DNA of 64,000 nt, taken from positions 1-64,000 of the forward strand of contig NZ_BMZF01000004.1 in the NCBI RefSeq assembly GCF_014652655.1, in the 5' to 3' direction. The translations under genes were made by a program, and so were the position numbers. The DNA comes from Paramylibacter ulvae. GTDB taxonomy: Bacteria; Pseudomonadota; Alphaproteobacteria; Rhodobacterales; Rhodobacteraceae. Below are positions 54,243-63,506 of the stretch, in pieces. Below the pieces are notes generated by a model. That model saw nothing but the letters and a program-made list of their open reading frames with translations, was not told the origin of the DNA and searched no databases. The stretch's first letter is position 1; the number at the start of each line of letters is the position of its first letter.

Positions 54243-54260
54243 CCTGCGGCGCGGATATTT
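54243..54260 (+). repeat. Copy 2 of the 18-bp dispersed intergenic repeat
   Basis: Identical to 34097-34114 over 18 bp (CCTGCGGCGCGGATATTT), here between the exported-paralogue array and tldD and followed by TTGCAAAATGGCGATGGGAG. It lies close to the 3' end of tldD on the opposite strand. Confidence 0.7.
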
Positions 54261-54286
54261 TTGCAAAATGGCGATGGGAGAGGGGT

Positions 54287-55714
54287 TTAAGTTTGTGAGC
54301 CACCCACGGTGAGCCCACCGATCAACAATGTTGGCTGACCAACGCCCACGGGCACCCATTGACCCGCCTTGCCACAATTACCCATGCCGGGGTCAAGTGC
54401 CATATCGTTGCCAATGGCGCGGATATGTTTCAGGGCGGTTGCCCCATCGCCGATTAGTGTTGCCCCTTTGACGGGTGCGCCGATTTTACCGTTTTTGACA
54501 CGGTAAGCCTCGGTACAGGAAAACACGAATTTTCCGTTGGTGATATCGACCTGACCACCGCCAAACCCAACGGCATATATACCATCTTTAATGTCGGCAA
54601 CGATTTCAGAAGGATCCGCATTGCCGCCTTCCATATAGGTGTTGGTCATGCGCGGCATTGGGGCATGCGCATAGCTTTCGCGTCGTCCATTGCCCGTGGG
54701 GGCGACACCCATCAAGCGTGCATTTTGACGATCTTGCATATAGCCGACCAGAATACCGTCTTCGATCAGGGTGTTTTTTTGTGATTGTGTGCCTTCGTCA
54801 TCAAAGCTGATGGAGCCGCGACGATCAGGGATTGTGCCATCGTCCAGAACGGTGACACCTTTGGCGGCGACTTGTTTCCCCATCAGCCCCGCAAAGGCAG
54901 AGGTTTTTTTGCGGTTAAAATCGCCTTCTAGTCCGTGGCCGACAGCCTCGTGTAGCAAGATACCCGGCCAGCCATTGCCAAGGGCTACGTCAAACACACC
55001 TGCGGGGGCAGGTTCGGCATCAAGATTAACAAGCGCGATGCGCAATGCCTCTTTCGCGGTTTTTTGCCAGTGATCAGATTGCAAAAGTGGGGAAAGCAAA
55101 TAGCGGCCACCGCCTCCTGCGGATCCGCTTTCGCGCCGCCCGTTTTGTTCAACAATGACGCTGACGTTTAGGCGGGTCATCGGGCGCACATCGCGCAAAA
55201 TTGTACCCTCGGGTCGCATGATTTCAACCTCTTGTAGGCTGGCGGCGATTGTCGCGCTGACCTGTACCACGCGTTTATCGAGGGTTCGGGTGAAATCGTC
55301 GATCTCTTTCAGGGTTTCGATTTTGACAGAAAATTCTGCATCGGCCATTGGATCGGCATCGGTGTAAAGGCGTTGATTGGTTGCCTGTGGTGCGCTTGCA
55401 AGGGTGGCACCACCCGCGCCAACCGCGAGGCGAGCAGTTTCAGCGGCGCGTTTCAGTGCGGATTCGGTCATTGTTGTGGAATGGGCATAACCCGCAGTTT
55501 CACCGCGCACGGCGCGAAGGCCAAAACCCTCTGACGCGTTGTAGCTGGCGTTTTTGAGACGGCCATCATCGAATACCAATGCCTCTGATTTACGCCGTTC
55601 CAGAAATAATTCCCCATCATCGGCACCCGCTACTGCGTTTTGCAGAGTTTTTAGGGCAGCTTTTTCGTCGATATCGGTTTCAAACGGGCGAAAGGGCGCT
55701 GTTTGGTTGTTCAT
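54287..55714 (-). CDS. tldD: Metalloprotease TldD
   Basis: Encodes 475 residues. The modified zinc site HEAVGHGLEGD (H-E-x-x-x-H) is present, with further family blocks ERRKSEALVFDDGRLKNASY, GFGLRAVRGETAGYAHST, GNGRRESYAHAPMPRMTNTY and FVFSCTEAYRVKNG. TldD works with TldE/PmbA in degrading peptides and CcdA-type antitoxins; the partner gene is not here. The ATG at 55714 has AAAGGA upstream. It is divergent from ctaC, as in many Rhodobacterales. Confidence 0.97.
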   Translation of the reverse strand: MNNQTAPFRPFETDIDEKAALKTLQNAVAGADDGELFLERRKSEALVFDDGRLKNASYNASEGFGLRAVRGETAGYAHSTTMTESALKRAAETARLAVGAGGATLASAPQATNQRLYTDADPMADAEFSVKIETLKEIDDFTRTLDKRVVQVSATIAASLQEVEIMRPEGTILRDVRPMTRLNVSVIVEQNGRRESGSAGGGGRYLLSPLLQSDHWQKTAKEALRIALVNLDAEPAPAGVFDVALGNGWPGILLHEAVGHGLEGDFNRKKTSAFAGLMGKQVAAKGVTVLDDGTIPDRRGSISFDDEGTQSQKNTLIEDGILVGYMQDRQNARLMGVAPTGNGRRESYAHAPMPRMTNTYMEGGNADPSEIVADIKDGIYAVGFGGGQVDITNGKFVFSCTEAYRVKNGKIGAPVKGATLIGDGATALKHIRAIGNDMALDPGMGNCGKAGQWVPVGVGQPTLLIGGLTVGGSQT

Positions 55715-55890
55715 TTGTGCTGTCCTTTTGATAAATCTGTCCAAAAGCGGCTGAATGCCGCAAAGGGAATACTTGTTCTTTTGCCCTTATTATGGTTTTT
55801 CAGGCCAAGGAAACAACTGGGGATTCTCTTGTTACATTGTAAGAGCCCCGAAAAATGGCTAAAACAGCCAAGAATGACAGGATCGGACGC

Positions 55891-56814
55891 ATGGCGATTT
55901 CAAAGGTTTTGAATAGATTTGGCGCAACACTGGCAGGTGTAATGGCCGCGGGGAGTGCATTGGCACAAGATTCGCTGCAAGGTTTGGAATCAATTGGTAA
56001 ACCCGTTGATGGTGCTATGGGCTGGCAGCCCGCCGTGACAGAATTGGCGCGTGATATCCATTGGATGGATAATTTCCTGTTGATTATCATTACGATTATC
56101 ACTGTTTTTGTGACGCTTTTGTTGGTTTGGGTGATTATTCGCTATAACCGTCGTCGCAACCCAACACCTGCGACATTCACCCACAACACTGCGATTGAAA
56201 TCGCGTGGACGTTTATTCCTGTTCTGGTGCTGATCTTTATGGTCGGCCCAAGCTTGAACCGTTTGAACAAGCAACAAATCATTCCAGAGGCGGATATCAC
56301 CATCAAGGCGATTGGCAACCAATGGTACTGGACACATGAATATGTGGATCACGGTTTTGGTTTTGACAGCTATATGTTGGGCCACCCTGCGACCATGCCC
56401 GAGGGTACAGAGGGCGATGAATTCAAATTGTCACCATCCGTGAAAACTTTGCTGGCCGACAAAGGTTACAGCGAAGACGAATTTTTGCTGGCAACAGACA
56501 CAGCCGTTGTTGTGCCCGTTGGTAAAACCGTTGTTGTACAGGTGACGGGCGCGGATGTGATCCATTCATGGACAATACCAGCGTTTGGCGTAAAGCAAGA
56601 CGCAGTTCCTGGTCGTTTGGCAGAGCTTTGGTTTAACGCTGAAAAAGAAGGCGTTTATTTTGGCCAGTGTTCAGAATTGTGCGGTAAAGACCACACATAT
56701 ATGCCGATCACGGTCAAGGTTGTGAGCGAAGAAGTATATGAAAACTGGTTGGATGGCGCGATCGAAGAATATGCAGGCATCCCACGTGACGTGAAAGTTG
56801 CAACTGCAAACTAA
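55891..56814 (+). CDS. ctaC: Cytochrome c oxidase subunit II
   Basis: Encodes 307 residues from the ATG at 55891 (AGGA 8 nt upstream); an in-frame ATG at 55855 would lengthen the signal sequence. A signal peptide ending SALAQD is followed by two membrane helices ([20 protein letters not shown] and [16 protein letters not shown]). The CuA site is intact: His in [15 protein letters not shown], then [18 protein letters not shown] with both Cys, Glu, His and Met. It accepts electrons from cytochrome c. An extra loop (about 165-200) is typical of alphaproteobacterial subunit II. It opens the cox operon; subunit I (ctaD) is not in the window. Confidence 0.96.
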   Translation: MAISKVLNRFGATLAGVMAAGSALAQDSLQGLESIGKPVDGAMGWQPAVTELARDIHWMDNFLLIIITIITVFVTLLLVWVIIRYNRRRNPTPATFTHNTAIEIAWTFIPVLVLIFMVGPSLNRLNKQQIIPEADITIKAIGNQWYWTHEYVDHGFGFDSYMLGHPATMPEGTEGDEFKLSPSVKTLLADKGYSEDEFLLATDTAVVVPVGKTVVVQVTGADVIHSWTIPAFGVKQDAVPGRLAELWFNAEKEGVYFGQCSELCGKDHTYMPITVKVVSEEVYENWLDGAIEEYAGIPRDVKVATAN

Positions 56815-56871
56815 TCCCTATCGCGGATGGGTCGATGACCTGTCCGCGCTGCAATTTGGGCAGGAACAACC

Positions 56872-57807
56872 GTGACAAATCAATCCTATGACGCCGAATT
56901 CGGCGATTTTTTTGCATTGTTAAAACCACGAGTCATGTCGTTGGTGGTTTTTACCGCTGCGGTTGGATTGTTGGTGGCACCCGTTTCCATGAACCCTGTT
57001 TTGGCGTTTTCTGCCGTATTGTTCATTGCGTTGGGCGCGGGTGCGTCAGGTGCGTTGAACATGTGGTGGGATGCCGACATTGATCAGATTATGAAGCGCA
57101 CACAAGGGCGCCCCATTCCATCTGGGCGTGTAACGCCAAGCAATGCATTGATCATGGGATTGTGGTTATCTGTGTTGGCGGTTGGCATGTTGGGGCTGAC
57201 TTCCAATTGGGTGGCGGCGGGATTGCTGGCATTTACCATCTTTTTCTATGCGGTGGTGTATTCGATGTGGCTGAAACGCTCGACCCCGCAAAACATCGTG
57301 ATTGGTGGTGCGGCGGGCGCATTCCCACCGATGGTGGGTTGGGCCGCGGCAACGGGTGGCGTTTCTGTTGAAAGCGTGTTGATGTTTTCGTTGATTTTTA
57401 TGTGGACTCCACCCCATTTTTGGTCGCTGGCATTGTTTATGAACCATGATTATTCGGCGGCGGGGGTGCCGATGATGACTGTGACACATGGCAAACCATA
57501 TACGCGTAAACAAATTTTAATTTACACGATCTTGTTGGCGCCCGTTACCCTTGCGCTGGCATTCACAAGTATTGGTGGCCCAGTGTATTTCGCCGCTGCG
57601 GTGATATTAAGCGTTGGATTTTTACGCGGGGCGTGGGGATTGTTTCAACGCAGTGAAGACGTTGCAACCAGTGACGATTATCGCGCCGAGCGCGGCGTTT
57701 TTAAATTTTCGCTGTTATACTTGTTCACCTTGTTTTTCGCACTGTTGATAGAGGCCGCGTTGCGCGGCTTGAACCTTACTTGGGGCGCTTGGCCCGTTTG
57801 GATATAA
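56872..57807 (+). CDS. ctaB: Protohaem IX farnesyltransferase
   Basis: Encodes 311 residues starting with GTG (AGGAACAACC before it). A UbiA-type prenyltransferase with nine membrane segments; both aspartate-rich motifs are present, NMWWDADIDQIMKRTQGRPIP near 65-85 and the later DYRAERGVFKFS region. It converts haem B to haem O, the first step to haem A for the oxidase. It follows ctaC after 57 nt and is followed one base later by the small ORF. Confidence 0.96.
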   Translation: MTNQSYDAEFGDFFALLKPRVMSLVVFTAAVGLLVAPVSMNPVLAFSAVLFIALGAGASGALNMWWDADIDQIMKRTQGRPIPSGRVTPSNALIMGLWLSVLAVGMLGLTSNWVAAGLLAFTIFFYAVVYSMWLKRSTPQNIVIGGAAGAFPPMVGWAAATGGVSVESVLMFSLIFMWTPPHFWSLALFMNHDYSAAGVPMMTVTHGKPYTRKQILIYTILLAPVTLALAFTSIGGPVYFAAAVILSVGFLRGAWGLFQRSEDVATSDDYRAERGVFKFSLLYLFTLFFALLIEAALRGLNLTWGAWPVWI

Positions 57808-57808
57808 A

Positions 57809-57979
57809 ATGACGATACGAAAAGATCACGAAGTGCATAAACGCCGCGGCAAAACCAATATGACATTGGGCATTGTATTGGGCGCATTTGTCCTGTTGGT
57901 TTTTGCGATTACCATTTCTAAGATGGTGGGCGAAGCACAACGTGTGCAATCTGAAAACGCAACAACACAGGCCGAGTGA
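57809..57979 (+). CDS. Small single-span protein between ctaB and ctaG (CoxF-like)
   Basis: Encodes 56 residues: a basic N-terminus (MTIRKDHEVHKRRGKTNMTL), one membrane helix (GIVLGAFVLLVFAITISKMV) and a short polar tail. Such a small frame sits at this spot in the ctaB-ctaG interval of many Rhodobacterales and Paracoccus-type oxidase operons. The start ATG lies one base after the ctaB stop, and its TGA overlaps the ctaG ATG (TGATG). It is probably an oxidase assembly or small accessory protein. Confidence 0.85.
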   Translation: MTIRKDHEVHKRRGKTNMTLGIVLGAFVLLVFAITISKMVGEAQRVQSENATTQAE

Positions 57980-58563
57980 TGGCAATGAACCAAAACAACA
58001 AAATCGCATTCCGTTTCTTAGGGGTTGCCGCATTCATGCTGGCAATGTCATTTGCGGCGGTGCCGTTTTATGATTGGTTCTGCCGTGTCACTGGATTTGG
58101 TGGCGTGACACAAGTTGCCGTGCAACAAAGCGATGAAATCTTGGATGAAACCATGAATGTTCGTTTTGATGGGTCGCTTGAATCTGGGATGCCTTGGGAA
58201 TTTAAACCCGTTGAACGCAAGATGAAAATCAAAATTGGCGAAACCGGTTTGGCATTTTACGAAGCCTATAACCCAACCGATAAACCCATTGCAGGCACGG
58301 CCAGCTATAACGTTTACCCATATGTTGCCGGTGCATATTTCACAAAAATCGATTGTTTTTGTTTTGAAATGCAGGTTTTGCAACCAGGCGAGCGGGTGCA
58401 AATGCCAGTGACTTTCTTTGTTGATCCCGAAATCAAGGACGATCCAGAGACAAGTTTGATCAAATCCATCACTTTATCTTACACATTCCATGTGACAGAT
58501 TTACCTAATACACAAGCAAGTCTTGCCACGGACGACAAAAGCCAAGTAAAAGCGGCTCAATAA
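57979..58563 (+). CDS. ctaG: Cytochrome c oxidase assembly protein CtaG/Cox11
   Basis: Encodes 194 residues. One N-terminal membrane helix (FLGVAAFMLAMSFAAVPFYDW) precedes a periplasmic Ig-like domain with the copper-binding KIDCFCFEMQ motif (C-F-C-F). It inserts copper into the CuB site of subunit I. The ATG at 57979 shares TGATG with the small upstream gene; a GTG one codon earlier is possible but less likely. Confidence 0.96.
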   Translation: MAMNQNNKIAFRFLGVAAFMLAMSFAAVPFYDWFCRVTGFGGVTQVAVQQSDEILDETMNVRFDGSLESGMPWEFKPVERKMKIKIGETGLAFYEAYNPTDKPIAGTASYNVYPYVAGAYFTKIDCFCFEMQVLQPGERVQMPVTFFVDPEIKDDPETSLIKSITLSYTFHVTDLPNTQASLATDDKSQVKAAQ

Positions 58564-58579
58564 CAAGGGAACTTGATTC

Positions 58580-59422
58580 ATGGCGCATGAAAAAAATCAC
58601 GACTATCACATTCTTCAACCCAGCATTTGGCCTGCATTTGGTGCGTTAAGCGCGTTTACAATGTTGTTCGGCGCTGTTTTGGCATCGCACCACTTGGGGC
58701 GTGGCAATGATCCGGTAACATTTGTTGGCATTCCAATGTCACCTTGGTTGTTCATCCTTGGCCTTGTGATGGTGTTATACACCATGTTCGGCTGGTGGTC
58801 AGAGGTTGTCAAAGAATCCCATGTCGGCGATCATACACCCGTTGTTGTGATTGGTCTGCGTTACGGCGTGATCATGTTCATCATGTCAGAGGTAATGTTC
58901 TTTGCCGCTTGGTTCTGGTCATTCTTTAAACATGCAATGTACCCAATGACAGAGGGCTCCCCTGCAATCGATGGCGTTTGGCCACCCGTTGGGATTGAAA
59001 CATTCGATCCATGGCATTTGCCACTGATCAACACGTTGATTTTGTTGTGCTCTGGTTGTTTCGCAACATGGGCGCACCACGCATTGGCACATGAAAATGA
59101 CCGCAAAGGTTTGGTGTGGGGGCTGGTTGGCGCGATTGTTCTGGGCGCGATCTTTACCGTGTTCCAAGCATATGAATATGGCCATGCCGCGTTTAGCTTC
59201 CGCGAAAATATTTACGGTGCGAACTTCTTCATGGCGACAGGGTTCCACGGCTTCCACGTGATCATCGGTACGATCTTTTTGGCGGTATGTCTGGCGCGCG
59301 CGCTCAAAGGTCACTTTACCCAAGAACGCCACGTCGGGTTCGAGGCCGCCGCATGGTACTGGCACTTTGTTGATGTTGTATGGTTGTTCTTGTTCGCAGC
59401 CGTTTACATCTGGGGTGGCTGA
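58580..59422 (+). CDS. ctaE: Cytochrome c oxidase subunit III
   Basis: Encodes 280 residues with seven membrane helices. The N-terminal [20 protein letters not shown], then [54 protein letters not shown] and [20 protein letters not shown] are family-defining. It stabilises the oxidase and helps proton uptake. It follows ctaG by 16 nt with AAGGGAAC upstream. Confidence 0.97.
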   Translation: MAHEKNHDYHILQPSIWPAFGALSAFTMLFGAVLASHHLGRGNDPVTFVGIPMSPWLFILGLVMVLYTMFGWWSEVVKESHVGDHTPVVVIGLRYGVIMFIMSEVMFFAAWFWSFFKHAMYPMTEGSPAIDGVWPPVGIETFDPWHLPLINTLILLCSGCFATWAHHALAHENDRKGLVWGLVGAIVLGAIFTVFQAYEYGHAAFSFRENIYGANFFMATGFHGFHVIIGTIFLAVCLARALKGHFTQERHVGFEAAAWYWHFVDVVWLFLFAAVYIWGG

Positions 59423-59444
59423 ACCATCCATCAATAACTAATTT

Positions 59445-59474
59445 AAAAGCGTAGGGCGATTGTCCTGCGCTTTT
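59445..59474 (+). terminator. Terminator or attenuator between ctaE and the SURF1 gene
   Basis: AAAAGCGTAGG (59445-59455) and CCTGCGCTTTT (59464-59474) form an 11-bp stem with one U-G pair and an 8-nt loop; the U-rich 3' arm is followed by GCATTT. It would reduce readthrough into SURF1 and thrC. Confidence 0.72.
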
Positions 59475-59491
59475 GCATTTGTAGGGCACGA

Positions 59492-60187
59492 ATGACAAAA
59501 CGAATGATCTTACCGCTGATCTTTGGGGTGGCGGGCATTGCGGTGTTGCTTTGGCTAGGGCTGTGGCAGATGCAGCGGCTGGAATGGAAGCTGGGCATCA
59601 TTGACGCAATTGAAACGCGCATGGCAGCAGAGCCTGTGGCGCTGGCTGAATTACCGCAACAATTGAGCAAGGATGTAAATAATTATCAGCGTGTGAAATT
59701 AAACGCGACCCTGACGGGGCGCGAAATGCATGTGCTGACCTCGATCAAATTCAAGGGCCCTGGGTTTCGTGTGGTGGCAGAGGCGATTTGGAATGACCAA
59801 ACGATCTTGGTCGATCTTGGGTTTGTGTTAGAGGAATCAAAAAACACTCCGCGTACGGGTGAAGAATTGCAATTCATCGGCAATCTGATTTGGCCAAATG
59901 AATGGGATCCAGCGTTCACACCTGAACCTGATTTGACCAAAAACATTTGGTTTGCACGCGATTTACCGCGCATGTCTGAAAATTTCAAAACCGCGCCAAT
60001 TATGGTTGTGATGCAATCTGCAACACTTGTGGATGGGGGCGAATATAACGACACACTGCCCCAACCCGTGAGCGTGAATATCACCAATGATCATTTGCAA
60101 TATGCGATCACATGGTTTTCGCTGGCATTGGTATGGTTTGGGATGACACTCTATCTGCTTTGGCGTATTAAGCGCAAAACCGTGTAA
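59492..60187 (+). CDS. SURF1 family protein
   Basis: Encodes 231 residues. Two membrane helices, one N-terminal (LIFGVAGIAVLLWLGLWQMQ, followed by RLEWK) and one C-terminal (ITWFSLALVWFGMTLYLLW), enclose a periplasmic domain with the NYQRVKLNATL block and PGFRVVAEA. SURF1/Shy1 proteins assist haem A insertion into cytochrome oxidase. It follows the cox genes and is 11 nt from thrC, so it is probably transcribed with both. The terminator-like hairpin upstream may make its level lower than that of the oxidase genes. Confidence 0.93.
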   Translation: MTKRMILPLIFGVAGIAVLLWLGLWQMQRLEWKLGIIDAIETRMAAEPVALAELPQQLSKDVNNYQRVKLNATLTGREMHVLTSIKFKGPGFRVVAEAIWNDQTILVDLGFVLEESKNTPRTGEELQFIGNLIWPNEWDPAFTPEPDLTKNIWFARDLPRMSENFKTAPIMVVMQSATLVDGGEYNDTLPQPVSVNITNDHLQYAITWFSLALVWFGMTLYLLWRIKRKTV

Positions 60188-60198
60188 GGCTTGATCAC

Positions 60199-61590
60199 AT
60201 GAAATATATTTCCACACGCGGGCAGGCGCCCGAACTCACCTTCGAAGAAGCGATGCTGACGGGTTTGGCACGTGATGGAGGGCTTTATGTTCCTGAAACA
60301 TGGCCAACGTTAAGCGTCGATGAAATCGCTGGTTTTGCAGGGCAAAAATACGAAGACGTTGCATTCGCGGTAATGAAACCATTCATTGGCGATACATTTA
60401 GCGATGCAGAGTTTCGCGAAATTTTGGCCAAGTCATACGCATCATTCGAACATGATGCGCGTTGCCCGCTTGTGCAACTGGACGAAAACCATTTCTTGTT
60501 GGAATTGTTCCACGGGCCGACATTGGCATTCAAAGATGTGGCCATGCAATTGATCGGACAAATGTTCGAAGTGGCGCTGAAACGCCGTGGTGAAACCGTC
60601 ACAATCGTGGGGGCAACATCGGGCGATACGGGTTCCGCCGCGATGGAAGCATTCAAAGGTTTGGACGCGGTTAATCTATTCATTATGTACCCACATGGGC
60701 GTGTATCCGATGTGCAGCGATTACAGATGACAACACCATCAGAATCAAATGTTCACGCCTTGGCGGTGGATGGTGATTTTGACACCTGTCAGGCCTTGCT
60801 CAAGGATATGTTCAACGATTTCGAATTTCGTGACGGTGTGAAATTGGCCGGCGTGAATTCTATTAACTGGGCGCGAGTTTTGGCGCAGGTGGTGTATTAT
60901 TTCACCTCTGCCGTTGCACTTGGTGCGCCACATCGCAAGGTTTCATTCACCGTGCCCACGGGCAATTTTGGCGATATTTTTGCAGGCTACGTTGCCAAAC
61001 GCATGGGGTTGCCGATTGATCGTTTGGTGATTGCGACCAATCAAAACGACATCTTGCATCGCACAATGGAAAGCGGGGATCACGCCAAAACCGGTGTGAC
61101 TCCATCCATCAGCCCGTCAATGGATATTCAGGTTAGCTCGAATTTTGAACGCTTGGTTTTTGATCTTTATGATCGCGAAGGATTGGCCGTGGCGCAATTG
61201 TTTGATGCGCTGAAAACGGATGGCAATTTTGCGCTATCGCAAGGTGCGCTTGGTAAATTGCGCGATGAATTTGATAGCGGCCGTTGTTCAGAAGGTGAAA
61301 CAAGTGCGACCATCAAATCAATGGCGGCACGTACCGGTGAAATCCTCTGCCCGCACAGCGCCGTTGGCGTAAAGGTTGCAAATGAACACCGCGATGGTGC
61401 GACACCGATGATCACATTGGCCACCGCACATCCCGCAAAATTCCCCGCAGCGGTAAAAGATGCCTGTGGCATTCACCCCGAACTGCCCCCACGCATGGCC
61501 GATCTGTTTGATCGCGATGAACGTTTTACCCGTGTTGACGGTACATTGGATGCCGTGACCAAATTGATTAAGGATCGCATAGGCGCATGA
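60199..61590 (+). CDS. thrC: Threonine synthase
   Basis: Encodes 463 residues of the long bacterial/fungal type. The N-terminal YISTRGQAPELTFEEAML, the PLP lysine K112 in FHGPTLAFKDVAMQ, and the phosphate loop GATSGDTGSAAMEAFKG are all typical. It converts O-phosphohomoserine to threonine. The stop overlaps the M16 peptidase start as ATGA. Confidence 0.97.
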   Translation: MKYISTRGQAPELTFEEAMLTGLARDGGLYVPETWPTLSVDEIAGFAGQKYEDVAFAVMKPFIGDTFSDAEFREILAKSYASFEHDARCPLVQLDENHFLLELFHGPTLAFKDVAMQLIGQMFEVALKRRGETVTIVGATSGDTGSAAMEAFKGLDAVNLFIMYPHGRVSDVQRLQMTTPSESNVHALAVDGDFDTCQALLKDMFNDFEFRDGVKLAGVNSINWARVLAQVVYYFTSAVALGAPHRKVSFTVPTGNFGDIFAGYVAKRMGLPIDRLVIATNQNDILHRTMESGDHAKTGVTPSISPSMDIQVSSNFERLVFDLYDREGLAVAQLFDALKTDGNFALSQGALGKLRDEFDSGRCSEGETSATIKSMAARTGEILCPHSAVGVKVANEHRDGATPMITLATAHPAKFPAAVKDACGIHPELPPRMADLFDRDERFTRVDGTLDAVTKLIKDRIGA

Positions 61591-62855
61591 AAGACCGCGT
61601 TGAAATAACAACCCTTGCAAACGGGTTTCGCATTGTATCCGAGCGCATGCCCGGTCTGGCATCTGCATCGATTGGTGTATGGGTTAGTGCGGGTGGCCGC
61701 CATGAACGCGTGGAACAAAACGGTATCGCGCATTTCTTGGAACATATGGCGTTCAAGGGCACAAAGCGGCGCAATGCATTGGAAATTGCCGAGGCGATTG
61801 AAAATGTCGGCGGGTTTATCAATGCCTATACCAGCCGCGAAATGACGGCCTATTACGTGCGCGTTTTGGAAAATGATGTACCGCTCGCATTTGATGTGAT
61901 TTCTGACATTGTTTTGAATTCAGTATTCGATCCGCGTGAATTGGAAATCGAACGCGGTGTGATATTACAGGAAATCGGGCAAACATTGGATACGCCTGAT
62001 GACATCGTATTCGACTGGCTACAAGAAGTTGCATATCCAGATCAACCCATTGGTCGATCTATCCTTGGCCCTGCTGAACGTGTGCAAAATTTTTCGCGTG
62101 CAGATTTGCAGGGTTTCGTTGGCGAACATTACGGGCCTGAACAAATGGTGCTGGCCGCCGCCGGTGCGGTGGATCACGATGCGTTGGTACGCGCCGCAGA
62201 GGCCACATTTGGTCATCTGCAAAAACAGGTGCAAAAACCAGCACTAGTGGCACAGTTCAAAGGTGGCGAATATCGTCAATCCAAGGATTTGGAACAGGCA
62301 CATTTCACGCTGGCGCTGGAAACGGTTGGCTATCGCGATGATGACATTTACACCGCACAGATTTACGCCAGTGCGCTTGGCGGGGGCATGTCATCGCGAT
62401 TGTTTCAAGAAATCCGTGAAAAACGTGGGCTATGTTATTCGATTTACGCATCCGCTGGCGGATTTGTCGATACGGGTTTGTTGACCATTTATGCGGGGAC
62501 AAGTGGTGGTGATCTGGCAGGGCTTGCCGAATTGACCATTGATGAAATTAAACGCAGCGCCAAAGACATGACATTGGCAGAGGTTGATCGCGCCCGTGTT
62601 CAGCTTAAGGCGGGGATGTTGATGGGGCTGGAAAGCCCATCGTCACGTTGCGAACGTCTGGCACGTATGGTTTGTATTTGGAATCGCGTGCCAACATTGG
62701 ACGAAGTCGTGGCCAAGGTTGATGCCGTCACACTTGAAAAAGTGGCTGCATTTGCCGACGGGTTACAACAGGGCGGCGCACCTGCGGTTGCGCTTTATGG
62801 GCCGGTGGATGATGCGCCAACGCATGGTGAATTATCTGATCGTTTGGCGGCGTAA
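61587..62855 (+). CDS. M16 family zinc metallopeptidase (processing peptidase-like)
   Basis: Encodes 422 residues. The inverted zinc motif GIAHFLEHMAFKGT (H-x-x-E-H) and the downstream Glu in EIERGVILQEIGQ complete the zinc site. The C-terminal glycine-rich LGGGMSSRLFQEIREKRGL is the mitochondrial processing peptidase/PqqL hallmark. It probably degrades peptides in the cytoplasm or periplasm; there is no signal peptide. Conserved neighbour of thrC in Rhodobacterales. Confidence 0.95.
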   Translation: MKDRVEITTLANGFRIVSERMPGLASASIGVWVSAGGRHERVEQNGIAHFLEHMAFKGTKRRNALEIAEAIENVGGFINAYTSREMTAYYVRVLENDVPLAFDVISDIVLNSVFDPRELEIERGVILQEIGQTLDTPDDIVFDWLQEVAYPDQPIGRSILGPAERVQNFSRADLQGFVGEHYGPEQMVLAAAGAVDHDALVRAAEATFGHLQKQVQKPALVAQFKGGEYRQSKDLEQAHFTLALETVGYRDDDIYTAQIYASALGGGMSSRLFQEIREKRGLCYSIYASAGGFVDTGLLTIYAGTSGGDLAGLAELTIDEIKRSAKDMTLAEVDRARVQLKAGMLMGLESPSSRCERLARMVCIWNRVPTLDEVVAKVDAVTLEKVAAFADGLQQGGAPAVALYGPVDDAPTHGELSDRLAA

Positions 62856-62858
62856 CAC

Positions 62859-63443
62859 ATGTTTTTGCGCGCTCCCAAAGTTCGTATCGAAGCACCGCGT
62901 TTATATCTACGCCTCCCCGAAATGACGGATCATTTGCATTGGGTGGCATTGCGCGAACAGGGTGTTGAGTTTTTGCGCCAATGGGAACCCGATTGGGCAA
63001 GCAATCATTTTTCCAAACGCGCCTTTCAAAACCGAGTTTACTGGGCGCGCAAATCATTTGATAGCGACGATGGCATGCCGCTGTTTTTGATCAACAAAGA
63101 AACCGATCAATTGATGGGTGCAATCACGCTTGATAATATTCGTCGTGGCCCGGCACAGGCGGGTACAATTGGATATTGGGTTGGCCAAGAATTCGCCCGC
63201 GCGGGTTATATGACCGAGGCAATAAATGCGGTTGTGAACTACGCATTCGCCAAAATGGACCTAAGCAGAATAGAGGCCGCAACATTACCCGAAAACGCAC
63301 CATCACGCGGCGTTTTGGAAAAGACCGGGTTTAAATACGAAGGCGTTGCGCAAAGCTATCTTCAAATTAATGGACGCTGGCGCACCCATGTTTTATACGC
63401 AAATTTGCGCAATGATCGCCGTGGGAAAACCGACGCCGGTTAA
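62859..63443 (+). CDS. GNAT family N-acetyltransferase, RimJ/RimL-like
   Basis: Encodes 194 residues. The acetyl-CoA loop is seen as TIGYWVGQEFARAGYMTEAI and the later LSRIEAATLPENAPSRGVLEKTGF (split here into LSRIEAATLPEN and APSRGVLEKTGF), as in ribosomal-protein alanine acetyltransferases. It begins 3 nt after the peptidase stop, so it is cotranscribed with thrC and M16. The target may be a ribosomal protein N-terminus, not proven. Confidence 0.92.
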   Translation: MFLRAPKVRIEAPRLYLRLPEMTDHLHWVALREQGVEFLRQWEPDWASNHFSKRAFQNRVYWARKSFDSDDGMPLFLINKETDQLMGAITLDNIRRGPAQAGTIGYWVGQEFARAGYMTEAINAVVNYAFAKMDLSRIEAATLPENAPSRGVLEKTGFKYEGVAQSYLQINGRWRTHVLYANLRNDRRGKTDAG

Positions 63444-63506
63444 TGTTACTTTGTGCTTTCCCAAACATCGGGTAGCATCCCTATCATAGCGACAAGGGAA
63501 TGTAAC

